Shown here: in pieces, positions 24,264 to 35,000 of the stretch
Layout: each line of letters opens with the position of its first letter
Position numbering within the stretch: the first letter of the stretch is position 1
Assembly (NCBI GenBank): GCA_905221605.1
Contig: CAJNDS010002549.1
Location: forward strand, 308,333-372,332
Source of the DNA: Symbiodinium natans
Lineage: Eukaryota > Sar > Dinophyceae > Suessiales > Symbiodiniaceae
Reading direction: 5' to 3'
Length of the DNA: 64,000 nucleotides
Made by a program: the position numbers and the translations under genes
Notes under the pieces: generated by a model
The model's input: the letters and a program-made list of their open reading frames with translations, nothing else
Database searches by the model: none
Told to the model about the DNA's origin: nothing

Positions 24264-25014
24264 TTGAATGGTGAAGGGTCCTCATCGGTTGGTGAGGGTG
24301 ATTGCGCTCCTAAGCTATCTCTACCGCGCATCAAGAGGGAGACGGTGGAACGCCTCGACGAGACATCCAGCCCTTCAAAAACTCTGTCGAGGATTAAAGG
24401 AAAGGCAGACGATGTGCGGCACAACCCAGAAGAGATGCATCTGGCTTAGGGCTTAGGGAACAAGGCGTTTGTTGAATGGTAGGAGCAGATCTAGAAACGG
24501 GCGGCGATGAGAAGCACTTGACTCCTCAAGTAGCCTGAGTTTGGGGCGCTTTGGCTTCTGCGAGTTTCACCTGCCTTCAGATCCAGGACAACTCTGGTGT
24601 TCTGGAGAGGTCAAATCCGTGGACTTGCAAGGGAGCTGGGCTCAGCACTGACCCCCAAAAACCGATGCAGCCCGATGCACGCGAAGTCGCAAACATGTTG
24701 ATCAGGTCCCCGCCCGCCGTGGAAGTGATTTTCTGGCTACCCGGCTCATCCGACATCGGCACTGGCGAGATGGCTGCCAAAAAGGCAACCGCCGTTTGGG
24801 TGTGCAGGGCTTTCTGTACATGAGCGATCAGCGTTTGAGTTTGGTGGCTTTTGGGGGCTTGTGGGTTTGCAAATTGTCCCTGGCCAGCATCTTCAAAGGC
24901 TGCATGGGATGCACAGTATCTGATTCAGCCACAGCATTGCGAGCAGCAACGTTATCTCGCAGCATGTGGCCCAGGTGGCACTGGGATCCAAGGAGACTGA
25001 GCGCATTGTGCAAG
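24264..25014 (+). CDS. Scattered unrecognised exons upstream of the SH3-EH gene
   Basis: Protein-like frames occur at 24264-24440 (KLSLPRIKRETVERLDE), 24670-24820 (EVANMLIRSPPAVEVIFWL) and about 24940-25014 (ISQHVAQVALGSKETERIV, then TGA). All are +, and each has a nearby AG. They could form one gene ending before 25161. Joins were not resolved and no family is recognised. Confidence 0.35.
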
Positions 25015-25160
25015 TTTGAAGTTCAAGGATTTGAGGTTTGTGTCATGTCATGTCTCCCTCGCATGAGGACTTGCGGAAGTTGCAACTTGGCAACCGAGTC
25101 GGTTGTGTGGTCCTGTGGCACATCACAACCGGTGCCTGTTCCGCTGGCCTGAGGCAAAGA

Positions 25161-26032
25161 ATGTCCTCCGAGCCTGCGCCATCTTGGTCGGTGGGAGATT
25201 TGGTGGAAGTGTCGGGCGCTCCGTGCAGGGCAAGGTGTACAGCCTCAATAGCCCCGCATCCAAGCTTCTGAGGTTTAGCAACTCCAAGAACTCCTGGTGT
25301 TCCGGCCGTATCACCCAAGTATCGACAGACAAGGTGCTCCAGCGGCCATGCGCATGTGAATGCAGTGAGATCTCTGCTAGCCCTACGTGGCTTCGGGATG
25401 CTTCGCAACTCCCTGAGGTGAAGGTTGTGTACCAGCCACCAGGTGCATCACCCGATGATTGGCTCGAAAAGGAGCTGCTCGGTCAGAAGGAAGGGGTGGC
25501 AGCAAACCGTTTTCCAAACTGCTTAGTTGGTACCTATTTTTTTAATTGCAGTCTTAAGTGAGCATCGCATTTCAGGCTGATGATGGGATCCGATGCATTG
25601 AGGAAGGCCCAACTCTCGGAGATTGCATCCCCCGTGAGCCCGAAGAAGAAGCTGATTTGGAGCGACGCAGAGGAGGCCGCTTACAAATCAGCCTTCTCAC
25701 AGCTTCGACCAAAAAAACAGACACCGCCCGTGTTGGATGCGAACGTCCTGGCCGAGTACTTGAAAACCTCAAAGCTGCCTAGGAAAGTGCTCAAAGAGAT
25801 TTGGAAGGCTTCAGTAAAGTCTGCCACTCAAGCAGACTTTGAAGAGTTCGGGAGCTGTTGCCGGCTCGTGGCGCACTGTCAGAAAGCGCTGAAGGAGCGC
25901 GACCAGGCAACCATCGAAGTGATGGAGCAGGCAGGCGTGCAATTCAAGCAACTATTGTTGGACAAATTCGTGGAGCAAGCTCCCGCAGTACTACCGGACT
26001 TTTATGCTGGGCCAGCCAGCTCAGGGTACTGA
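25161..26032 (+). CDS. SH3-like module fused to an EH (EPS15 homology) domain, complete four-exon gene
   Basis: Exons: 25161-25210 (start MSSEPAPSWSVGDLVEV), 25273-25333 (FSNSKNSWCSGRITQV), 25418 to 25473 or 25476 (VKVVYQPPGASPDDW), 25576-26032. Both choices for the third exon's end keep the frame (208 or 209 codons with stop). Introns are 62 bp (GT-AG), 84 bp (GT-AG) and about 100 bp (GC-AG). Residues of about 20-60 form an SH3/Tudor-like beta barrel. After a linker (SPVSPKKK) residues of about 75-150 match an EH domain: WSDAEEAAYKSAF, then TSKLPRKVLKEIW, the conserved core that binds NPF peptides in endocytic proteins. The C-terminus is helical and ends PASSGY. The EF-hand loop positions look degenerate, so calcium binding is unlikely. 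A membrane-trafficking adaptor is the inferred role. The pairing with an SH3-like barrel is unusual. Confidence 0.82.
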
Positions 26033-27024
26033 TGGACCCGATTGCCAGCATTCTCTGCCTCACACGTATACTCTCGTATACTGATAGGAGACCCCAGCTC
26101 TCCAGCCAATCTCAGCCAGAGTGCACTTCGTGATCGGCACTCCATCGCCAGCGTGCAGAAGTGTGGGCGGCTACATCGTCAATGCGGGCTTACTGCAATG
26201 AGCGGCTGACGAAGTTGAATGGCACAGGTCTCCTTGGACCATGGCTGGCTCACAGGGTGGGAAACAGGTAGCCTTGTTGTATCTTCTTGTCACAGCAGTA
26301 AGCGGAGACTGCGGAACTGCCTGGTCTTCTTGCCACTTTGGGTCGGTAGGTGGCCAGGCCATGTCAATTCACCACGAAAACATACTTGGGGCAAGATATG
26401 GCAAGTAGGACTCGTCAGGTTCTTTGGGCCAAGAGCCCCGTCCGTCTACAGACCTTTGGCTCAAAGGCGTTGTTGAGCGCCCTTGCTTCGGAACGGATGA
26501 GATCAATGCAATCACAGGCATGCCAAGCCGTTTGCTTCACAAATTCCTTGTCCGACTGGTCTGTATACTCAGTTTATACAATCATGAATGGATACGCTGC
26601 GCACACTGCGGAAACTGAGCTGGCCCAGTTGAAGGACTGCGCTTGGTTTTCCACGCCCAAGGTCTCATGACAGTACACCCGCGGGGACTGTTGGATGCAC
26701 AGCTGCGCAACGTGAACTTGTGTCTGGTCAGGCTCAAGTCATGTGCGCCCCTCGCACTCTAGCAGAAGCTTGCATGCATTGCACCGGCAATGAGGGTGAA
26801 GAAGCCTCCCAACCTTCGAACTGTGCTTGGGAAATGGTTGCTGTTTCTCTGTTCTCGGGCTTAACCGCGAGAAAAGACTTCGAGCACTTTCCTTCGCCAT
26901 GGGCAAAGAGGCTTGCGAAGCAAGCCAGGCCTGGTGTATGCAGGCATTTGCAGCTTCACGGATGTTCAACATTAACTTAGGCGGAGCAGCCCCAAATGGC
27001 TGAAACTACCGTGGACCTCCAAGT
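26033..27024. other. No confidently supported gene
   Basis: Between the SH3-EH gene and the transporter. Peptide-like frames at 26430-26670 and 26720-26980 overlap each other in different frames and carry no domain. They may include 5' exons of the transporter or another small gene. Confidence 0.35.
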
Positions 27025-29778
27025 ATGGTTGTCTGTCAGGTGACGGAGGAGTCAGATGGCATGGCAGCGCGTCGGAAATTCTGTTTGCCGCTGTTCGTCC
27101 CGTCCCTGCTGCAAGGAAAGAGTACAGCAGCGTGGCTCTCAGTCATTGAAGCATCGTCCGTCTCAGACAGTCTTTGTCTCCCTCACCCTCTCCTCCATCT
27201 CCCTCTCCAGTCTATCACATTCTCCCACACACTGGCAGGTGGTGACACCCATGCTGCCAATATTCATTCAAGAAGATCTTGGTGGTGCGGGCCTAAGCAG
27301 CACAGCACACGTTTTGAGGGGTGTGCGGTGCTGTGCGGTGGTGCGCGGGGCGCTTTGTTCGGAGGAAGCGTTGCCGACGTCGGCCTTGTCGCTTCCACTT
27401 ACGCCCTGGCGCAAGTGGCCACTTCGGTTCCTGTCGGCTTTATCCTTGCGCACTTCAACCACAGGCCATAGATGGCCATAGACTCTGTGGACTTCATGAA
27501 GCGAATTTTTGCCCAAACAGTTCAGCCATGTTCAGCGATTGGGAATGGGGCTTTGATGGGCGATTGGGGAGTCTTTCTTGGGTGATGTGAGGTTTGACGC
27601 TGTGAGATAGTTCCTTGTCCAGTGCACGGAGGAGCCTTTTTTGTGCATCTTGTTTACCCTTGCTCAAGCAGCTCCGATCGGCAGGTACTCCTCAATGGCA
27701 GCGCTTGTGGTATGCGTACTGTGCCCGGACTGCACAGAAGCACATTGATGAAAGTCTGCGTAACAATCCAAGTGTTGAGCCGACGCGACCTGATCCGGAC
27801 TTGAAATCGCCCTGCGATGCGGATTCGCCCCAGCTGCGCAGGAGGGATAAAAACCCAAGTGCTAGGTAACCAAGTGAACAACTTCTCAATTTCCTGAATC
27901 CTGGAAATCAGCGGCACGCGATGATGGTGTGCCAAACCATACCGAGACCTCGCTTGTCGAAGTATCCCGATCTGTTGTTTATGAACATCCACCAACAAGT
28001 ATTTAATGAACATGCGTTCGTCTATTGGAAAGCATTTTGGTTTGAGAAATCCAAAGTCTTGCCGTGCAGGGCATCTTTGCTTGCTGGTCGCAGCTCGAAC
28101 ATCCTCCAGCTGCTGTGATCCGCAGCTCAGCGAGTTTTAACTTGAAAGTCCATGTCGGCTTTCCACTTGCATGCCTCCAAACCTACACTGCTTCATTTCA
28201 AAGCCTCGCGGGTTGAGGATTTGGTGGTTCTTTGCCTGCCCTGTGATTTTAGTTGATGAGTTGTTTTGCACAGTCATGGTGGAGAAGTTGCAGAGAAGTC
28301 GCAGAAACTTTTGCCACTGCTAGTTACGAGGCTTTGTGGCGGGTGCGGCAGCCAATTCTTGGAACCTGGCCCGGAGGTGTGGATTGCAGCCGAGGTACCA
28401 AAACAGGCCTGACACCCGAACCATGTATGTACCCTTCTGCTACTTCAGACTTCTGCTTCTACAGCACATCCATGTCCATCTTGCGTGTGCAGGTGCGTGG
28501 GCGCATTACTGGCACCCTTACCGGCATGAGCCGATGGGCTGGACTTCTTGGTGCGAGACTCGCATTGCAGTCAGAGAGTTAAGCAGGCCCCAGCGAGGCG
28601 ATAGTGTTGGGGATCTTGCCCGCTAGATGCCTTTAAGGAAGGCAGACAGAGTTTCCTCAAACCTTGCAGAAGAAGATGGAGATGGGAGGGATAGAGAAAG
28701 AGCACTTTGACACAGTTGGAGAGCAAAGGAAGGAAGGAAGGAAGGAAGAGAGGGAGAGAGACAGCGAGAGTGAGCTTGAGTGTTGTCATTCCCTCGGTTT
28801 CGCTGGCTAGGGCTAACACGCTGAATCTTAGCCCGAGAGGCGCACGTAGCTGCGTGAGGGTGGGGTCGCACACACGCCTCGGCGCGGCAATTTCTAGGGC
28901 TCGGTTAGCTGGAAGGAGGGAGGGAAGGAAGGAAGTCAGACCAACCTGCAACAGACAGCAGCTTGCGCGTCTTCATGGTGGCAGTCAGCATTTGTGCGCT
29001 GCAGGCTGCTGGGTGGAGTCGTTGCGGAGATCGAGACGCGCGACATCTTTCTGGTACAGGCAGCTTTCTCCTTTTCTGCGCTGGCAGTGGCTCAGTTGGA
29101 TGGACGGCGCAGTGCAGGCTGCCCTCAAAAGTTCTGTCGATGTCTTTCACGTCACACGAGCGACGCAAGGTTCTCATGGCTTACCAAAAATGTGAGAATC
29201 AAGAGCTGTCGAAAGAGCCAGCTGGCGGCCAGAAGGCTGCTCGTGATGCTGTCGTAAAGGACCTGGTTGGACGCTTGTGTGTCTGAAGTGTCGTTGCACA
29301 TTGCTTTGGCATGTTGGACTGACAACGCCTGGCACGAGTCATGCAGATGTGCTAGTGTAATGTCAGGTCAGCAATTCCTCGCCAATAGATCCTGCCTCAG
29401 CAGGCGCAAACTGTAAAGACCTGCTCATGGCCAGCAACGGAGGAGCCGCACCTTCCATCGCGGAGGTTCTCCGTGCATCTTTTCACGGGCTATGGACTGC
29501 CGGCTCCTTGCTATGCAGGACGCGCCCTCTCCTTGTATTCCCCCGCTTTCCTTTAATTCAAAGCCTTCGACAGCACAGCATCCCCCCTAGCAAGCCCAGG
29601 CACGTATGCGTTGATGCTGAATGGCTGCCGGCAGACTTGGCTCATCCTCCTGCCCATGCAAGGGCGTCAGGTCGGCCTCAACAAAGCCACCATTGGTTGC
29701 CTTGTGGCCGCTGGTAAATTTGTGGATGGGCTCGTTGGCATGACCATCAGTGGAGACTCAGTCCTCCAGTTGGCATGA
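27025..29778 (+). CDS. Major facilitator superfamily transporter, partial exon set
   Basis: Starting at ATG 27025 (basic MAARRKFCLPLFVPSLL), the exon ends near 27126 at a GC donor. Exon 27239-27290 gives helix 1 (VVTPMLPIFIQEDLGG). Exon 27365 to about 27471 gives helix 2 (DVGLVASTYALAQVATS) and the following loop (AHFNHRP). Later pieces are near 27630-27740 (FTLAQAAPIGRYSSMAAL), 28490-28580 (RGRITGTLTGMSRWAGLLGA, the helix 4-5 region) and 29671-29778 (GLNKATIGCLVAAGKFVDGL, as in helix 7 regions). The family is MFS drug/metabolite antiporter-like; the substrate cannot be told. Exons for the middle and the last helices were not resolved, and the gene runs up to the repeat block at 30.09 kb, so truncation is possible. 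The end coordinate is the last piece found, not a proven terminus. Confidence 0.7.
28720..28934. repeat. GGAA/GA-rich simple repeats
   Basis: (GGAA)n with GA-rich tail at about 28728-28775, and a second GGAAGGAGGG-type stretch at 28911-28934. They lie within a transporter intron by the model given for that gene. Confidence 0.75.
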
Positions 29779-29889
29779 GCTTTGCTTGTAACCAAAATCG
29801 CACCGTGATGCCAACAAAAAGCCGAAGCTAAAGCAGCGGAGTGAGGAGAGCTCATGGACCGCTGGGGTCGGCGCAGCGTGGGTGCCCGG

Positions 29890-30080
29890 CGATGCTGATC
29901 ATTTCCTTGGCATACTGGCTCTCGGCGGTTGCTTCGGGATGTCGGGGCCTGAGAGCAGAATATCGTAGTTTTATGTATCATTGTCATACACTATATCATA
30001 GATACAAGCTGACATATTTTAAGGGGGCTGCGCCATGGGGCGGGCAGCGCACGCAGAAGCCCGGGGCGAGCAGTTTCTAA
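29890..30080 (+). other. Possible last transporter exon, then junction with the repeat block
   Basis: A frame near 29890-29960 gives a hydrophobic, Gly-rich stretch (GILALGGCFGMSG) that could be a late MFS helix, but the join is unproven. An alternative frame is also hydrophobic. No stop-proximal conserved motif is seen. Confidence 0.25.
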
Positions 30081-30085
30081 GCATG

Positions 30086-30236
30086 TTGAGGCCCCTAAAC
30101 TCCCTTAAAATCTCTAAGCGTTAAGTTTCTAAGCATTTTCAGGCCCCTAAACTCCCTTCAAATCTCTAAGCGTTTGAGGCTCCTAGACTCCCTTAACGTT
30201 TCTAAGCACTTTATAAGGCCCCTAAACTCCCTTTTT
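30086..30236 (+). repeat. Tandem repeat of CCCCTAAACTCCCTT units
   Basis: Three to four imperfect copies of a roughly 50-bp unit carrying GGCCCCTAAACTCCCTT, AATCTCTAAGCGTT and TTTCTAAGCATTT words. It marks the left edge of the 30-36 kb repeat block. Confidence 0.75.
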
Positions 30237-30259
30237 CCTAGCCCCGGGCTTAGACACGT

Positions 30260-30420
30260 CGCTTATGCCCGCCCTTTGGGGGGCATCATGCTCCTGATGC
30301 GCCCCCGGGGTCCCGCCCCGGGAGCCGCTGATGCTCCTGATGCGCGCCTGGGGGTCCCGGGCTGGACCCCTGATGCTCGTGATGCGCGCCCTCTGGGGGG
30401 CTCCGTGGCGACGCAAAAAA
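30260..30420 (+). repeat. GC-rich tandem repeat with CTGATGCTCCTGATGCGC words
   Basis: Three imperfect copies of a roughly 45-bp unit carrying CTCCTGATGCGC and a GGGGTCCCG-type stretch, ending GGGGGGCTCCG. A poly-A run follows at about 30415-30436. Confidence 0.7.
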
Positions 30421-30836
30421 ACACGAAAAAAAAAAACCGTTCACCGGCGGCACGCGGGGGTCGGCGGCACTGGCGTCCCCCTAATTCTGCTTCGCAGAAG
30501 GCCAGAGGCCAGCAAGGCTATTCCCGGGACGACCGGGCTAAAAGGTCCGCATTTGCTCGGTCCTTTGGGGACCCTCGCGCTGCCCGATTTAATGGCTACC
30601 GCCAGTGCCGCCGACCCCCAACAGGGGAAGCACAGCCGGGCGGACGGTGCGGGGTGTAGGTCCAGGGCTAGGGGGCAGGGTGGAGGGGGGTCTGCAGGGT
30701 TCCGTCGGCAGGATGTGAACACGAGGCCGTCCGGGCTTGCGCTTTGGACGGCTTCGGGTGTCAGGGGTGCCTGCCTGTTCCTCGTGGAATCTTGCTGATG
30801 GAAGCTTTCGCAGGGGTCGCGTATCGGCGTATTTGG

Positions 30837-30855
30837 GGGGGGGGGGGGGGGGGGA
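30837..30855. repeat. Poly-G tract
   Basis: About 19 consecutive G, with other G runs at 30917, 30950, 31000 and 31027. The long open frame that begins upstream reads through these as Gly runs, which is a reason to place the real start downstream. Confidence 0.9.
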
Positions 30856-31046
30856 CTCGGCGTATTGGTGTATTTACGGCTTATCGGCGCATGGGCATAT
30901 TTCCCAGAGGCTTTGGGGGGCGGGGGGGGGCGAACGGCGTACAATTTCCGGGGGAGGAGGGGGAAGCGGCGTATCGGCTTAGCGGCGTGCTTTCCGGGAG
31001 GGGGGGGTTAGCGTATCTATTGGAGAGGGGGGGGGGGAACAGCGAA

Positions 31047-32036
31047 ATGGGGGCACCGAGAGAGTTGGCGCCGGGCGGCGGCATGCATGACCGTAGAGGA
31101 AGTCCGGCCTGCGAGCCCGAGCGCGCGCGCTGCCCCGCCTGCACGCAAGCTGTTGCGATGGAAGTCAAAGACGGCCGTGTAGACGTCGCGTACGAATGCC
31201 CGCAGTGCAAGGCCAAGGTCGACTCAGCCGTGCGAGACGGACGCATCGACAAGCGACGGAAATGCGGACACCAGTTTAGGGTCGCCGCAGGCAAAGTCGT
31301 GGCGACCCGGTCGGCGATCACATGCTTCTCCTATGAGTGCCCACAGTGCAAGGCCAAGGTCGAAACAGCCGTGCGAGACGGACGCATCGACAATCGACAG
31401 AAATGCGGACACCAGTTTAGGGTCGCCGCAGGCAAAGTCGTCGCGACCCGGTCGGCGACCACACGCTTCTCGTATGAGTGCCCACAGTGCAAGGCCAAGG
31501 TCGAAGCAGCCGTGCGAGACGGACGCATCGACAATCGACGGAAATGCGGACACAGGTTTACGGTCGCCGCAGGAAAAGTTGTCGCGACCCAGTCGGCGAC
31601 CGCACACTTCTCGTATGAGTGCCCGCAGTGCAAGGCAAGGGTCGAGTCTACCACGCGAGACGGATGCATCGACAATCGACGGAAATGCGGACACCAGTTT
31701 AGGGTCGCCGCAGGAAAAGTCGTCGCGACCCAGTCGGCGACCGCACACTTCTGGTATGAGTGCCCACAGTGCAAGGCAAGGGTGGAGTCTACCACGCGAG
31801 ACGGATGCATCGACAATCGACGGAAATGCGGACACCAGTTTAGGGTCGCCGCAGGAAAAGTCGTCGCGACCCAGTCGGCGACCGCACACTTCTGGTATGA
31901 GTGCCCACAGTGCAAGGCAAAGGTCGAGTCTACCACGCGAGACGGATGCATCGACAATCGACGGAAATGCGGACACAAGTTTACGGTCGCCGCAGGAAAA
32001 GTCGTCGCGACCCGGTCGGCGACCGCACACTGCTGA
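31047..32036 (+). CDS. Tandem zinc-ribbon-like repeat protein (six 47-residue modules)
   Basis: The frame from ATG 31047 (alternative ATG 31083) encodes a leader with one degenerate CPAC motif and then six modules of exactly 47 residues. Each starts YECPQCKA and has RDGRIDNRRKCGH about 20 residues later, so each carries CPxC and CGH, a Cys2-Cys-His set suited to one zinc ion. Modules end VAAGKVVATRSAT or similar. The stop at 32034 falls exactly at the end of the sixth unit. I recognise no named family; nucleic-acid or protein binding would be a guess. Because 141 is a multiple of 3, other frames and the minus strand are also open through the array, and part of this could be non-coding satellite. 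The Cys/His conservation across modules favours this frame. Confidence 0.55.
   Translation: MGAPRELAPGGGMHDRRGSPACEPERARCPACTQAVAMEVKDGRVDVAYECPQCKAKVDSAVRDGRIDKRRKCGHQFRVAAGKVVATRSAITCFSYECPQCKAKVETAVRDGRIDNRQKCGHQFRVAAGKVVATRSATTRFSYECPQCKAKVEAAVRDGRIDNRRKCGHRFTVAAGKVVATQSATAHFSYECPQCKARVESTTRDGCIDNRRKCGHQFRVAAGKVVATQSATAHFWYECPQCKARVESTTRDGCIDNRRKCGHQFRVAAGKVVATQSATAHFWYECPQCKAKVESTTRDGCIDNRRKCGHKFTVAAGKVVATRSATAHC
31191..32036 (+). repeat. Six tandem 141-bp repeats
   Basis: Unit starts at 31191, 31332, 31473, 31614, 31755 and 31896, each exactly 141 bp, with no indel in any unit. Adjacent units differ at few positions; the fourth to sixth units are the most alike (TTR DGC variant), suggesting the newest duplications are at the 3' end. 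Confidence 0.95.
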
Positions 32037-35000
32037 TAGCCTTAGAGCTTTAGGGGCCATAGGGGAGCCATGGGGCCATGAGGCCATGCGGGTTATGGGA
32101 CCATGCGGAGAGGGAGCCTTTAAAGTCAGCTGATGGGCCAGGAGGCCATGAAAGGGGCCATGGGACCATGGAGCCATGGGGCGGGAAGGGCGGAGGGGAG
32201 GGCGGAGAGGGCGAGCATGCACATAGGGTTTCGGGGCGTGAAGCCGTGGGAGGCACCACGGAGCCATGGAGCCATGAGCCATTGGGGGCTAGAGGGATGG
32301 AGCCATGAGGCCATGGGGGTCATGGGACGGACCATGGAGCCATGGAGCCATGGAGCGCCATGGGGCGGAAAGGGCGGAGAGGGCGGGAAAGTCAGCGATA
32401 AGGTCCAGGAGCGTGAGGCGGGATGGGACCATGCATGAGCCATTGGGGGCCGGAAGCATGAAGCCATGAGGCCATGGGCCATGGGACCATGGAGCCCTGA
32501 TGGGACCATGGAGCCACGGAGCGCCATGGAGCGGGAAGGGCGGAGGGGGCGGAAAGGGCGGAGGGGGCGGAGAGGGCGGAGAGGGCGGGCATGCAGTAAA
32601 GGTCCATGTCAACGCTTTGGATGGGGCGAGTCGGTGGTAGGGAGCCATCGGGGCGAGGTGTGTGGGTGGCAGGGGTAGAGCAAACGGGCGGGCGTGCACT
32701 GAGGCCCTGCTTTAAGTCAGCTGATAGGGGCGGGGCGGGATGGGGCCATGCACGCACCATTGGGGGCCAGAGGCATGGGGCCATGAGGCCATGGGCCATG
32801 GGATCATGGAGCCCTGGAAGGAAGAGTGACAAGGTCCACGGGCGTCCGTGGGACCATGGAGCCATGGAGCGCCATGGAGCGGGAAGGGTGGAGGGGGCGG
32901 AAAGGGCGGAGAGGGCGGAAAGGCGGAGAGGGCGCAGGTGAGAGGGTCCAAAGCCGTGAAGCCATGGGAGCCATGGGGCGGGATGGGACCATGGGCCACA
33001 GAACCATGGAGCCATGGAGCGCCATGTAGCGGGAAGGGCGGGGGCGGGGAGGGCGGAGAGGGCGGGCATGCACTGGGACCCTTTCAAGCCAGCTGATAGG
33101 GTCCAAAGCCGTGGCGGGATGGAGCCATGGGGCCATGAGCCATTGAGGGTGAGAGGCATGGGGCCATGAGGCCATGGGGGGGTAAAGGAAGGGCAGAGGC
33201 GGTGGAGAAGGCGGATGATAAGGTCCAGGGACGTGAGGCCGTGGGAGCCATGGGGCATGGGACCAATGAAGCCATGGAGCGCCATGGGGCGGGAAGGGCG
33301 GAGGGGGCGGGAACCATATGGAGCGCCATGGAGCGGGAAGGGCGGAAAGGGCGGAAAGGGCGGAGGGGGCGGGGAGGGCAGAGAGGGCAGGCATGCACTG
33401 GGACCCTTTCAAGTCAGGTGATAGGGTTCAAAGCCGTGAAGCCATGGGAGCCATGGGGCGGGATGGGACCATGGAGCCATGGGGCCATGAGCCATTGAGG
33501 GTGAGAGGCATGGGGCCATGAGGCCATGCGGGGGGCAAGTCAGCTGATAGGGTCCAAAGCCGTGAAGCCATGGGAGCCATGGGGCGGGATGGGACCATGG
33601 AGCCATGGGGCCATGAGCCATTAGGAAGGGCAGAGGCGGCGGAGAAGGCGGATGTGAGGCGTGGGAGAAGCCATGGAGCGCCATGGGGCGGGAAGGGCGG
33701 AGAGCCCGAGAACCATATGGAGTGCCATGGAGCGGGAAGGGCGGATGGGGCGGAGCGGGAAGGGCGGAGGGGGCGGAACGGAAAGGGCGGAGGGGGCGGG
33801 GAGGGCGCAGAGGGCGGGCAGGCGCTGGGACCCTTGAAAGTCAGCTGATAGGGTCCAAAGCCGTGAAGCCATGGGAGCCATGGGGCGGGATGGACCATGA
33901 GGCCATGGGGGGGTAAAGGAAGGGCAGAGGCGGCGGAGAAGGCGGATGATAAGGGGAGCCATGGCACATGGGACCAATGAAGCCAGGAGCGCCATGGGGC
34001 GGGAAGGGCGGAGGGGTATGGAGCGCCATGGAGCGGGAAGGGCGGAGGGGGCGGAGCGGGAAGGGCGGAGGGGGCGGAGAGGGCGGGCATGCACTGGGAC
34101 CCTTTAAAAGTCAGCTAAGAGATTCCAAACCGTGAAGCCACGGGAGCCATGGGGCGGGATGGGACCATGGAGCCATGGGGCCATGAGCCATTGAGGGTGA
34201 GAGGCATGGGGTCATGAGGCCATGGGCAAAGGAAGGGCGGCGGAGAAGGCGGATGATAGGTCCAGGGACGTGAGGCCGTGAGACCATGGGGCATGGGACC
34301 AATGAAGCCATGGAGCGCCATGGGGCGGGAAGGGCGGAGGGGGCGGGAACCTTTTGGAGCGCCATGGAGCGGGAAGGGCGGAGGGGGCGGAGAGGGCGAA
34401 GCGGGTGGGCATGCACTGGGACCCTTTAAAGTCATGGAGCCCTGGGAGGAAGAGTGATAAGGTCCACGGGCGTGAGGCCGTGGGACCATGGAGCCATGGA
34501 GCGCCATGGAGCGGGAAGGGCGGAGGGGGCGGAAAGGGCGGAGAGAGCGGAGAGGGCGGGCATGCACTGGGGCCCTTTAAAGTCAGCTGACAGGGTCCAA
34601 AGGGGCATGGGACCAATGAAGCCATGGAGCGCCATGGGGCGGGAAGGGCGGAGGGGGCGGGAACCATATGGAGCGCCGTGGAGCGGGAAGGGCGAAGGGG
34701 GCGGAGCGGGAAGGGCGGAGGGGGCGGAATGGGCGAAGGGCGGAAAGGGCGGAGGGGGGAGGGCGGAGAGGGCGGGCATGCACTGGGACCCTTTAAAGTC
34801 AGCTGATAGGGTGGGAGCCATGGGGCGGGATGGGACCATGGAGCCATGCGGCCATGAGGCATTGAGGGTGAGAGGCATGGGGCCATGAGGCCATGGGGGG
34901 CAAAGGAAGGGCAGAAGAAGGCGGATGATAAGGTGACCATGGGGTCATGAAAAAGGCAGTGCGGAAGGGCGGAGCAAGCGGCGGGCGGGCATGCACTGGG

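Noticed and set aside
31224-32282. 352-codon minus-strand ORF and 266-codon + frame from 31333
   Set aside because: They are open only because the 141-bp unit is a multiple of 3. The CPxC/CGH frame is the one with conserved metal-ligand residues.
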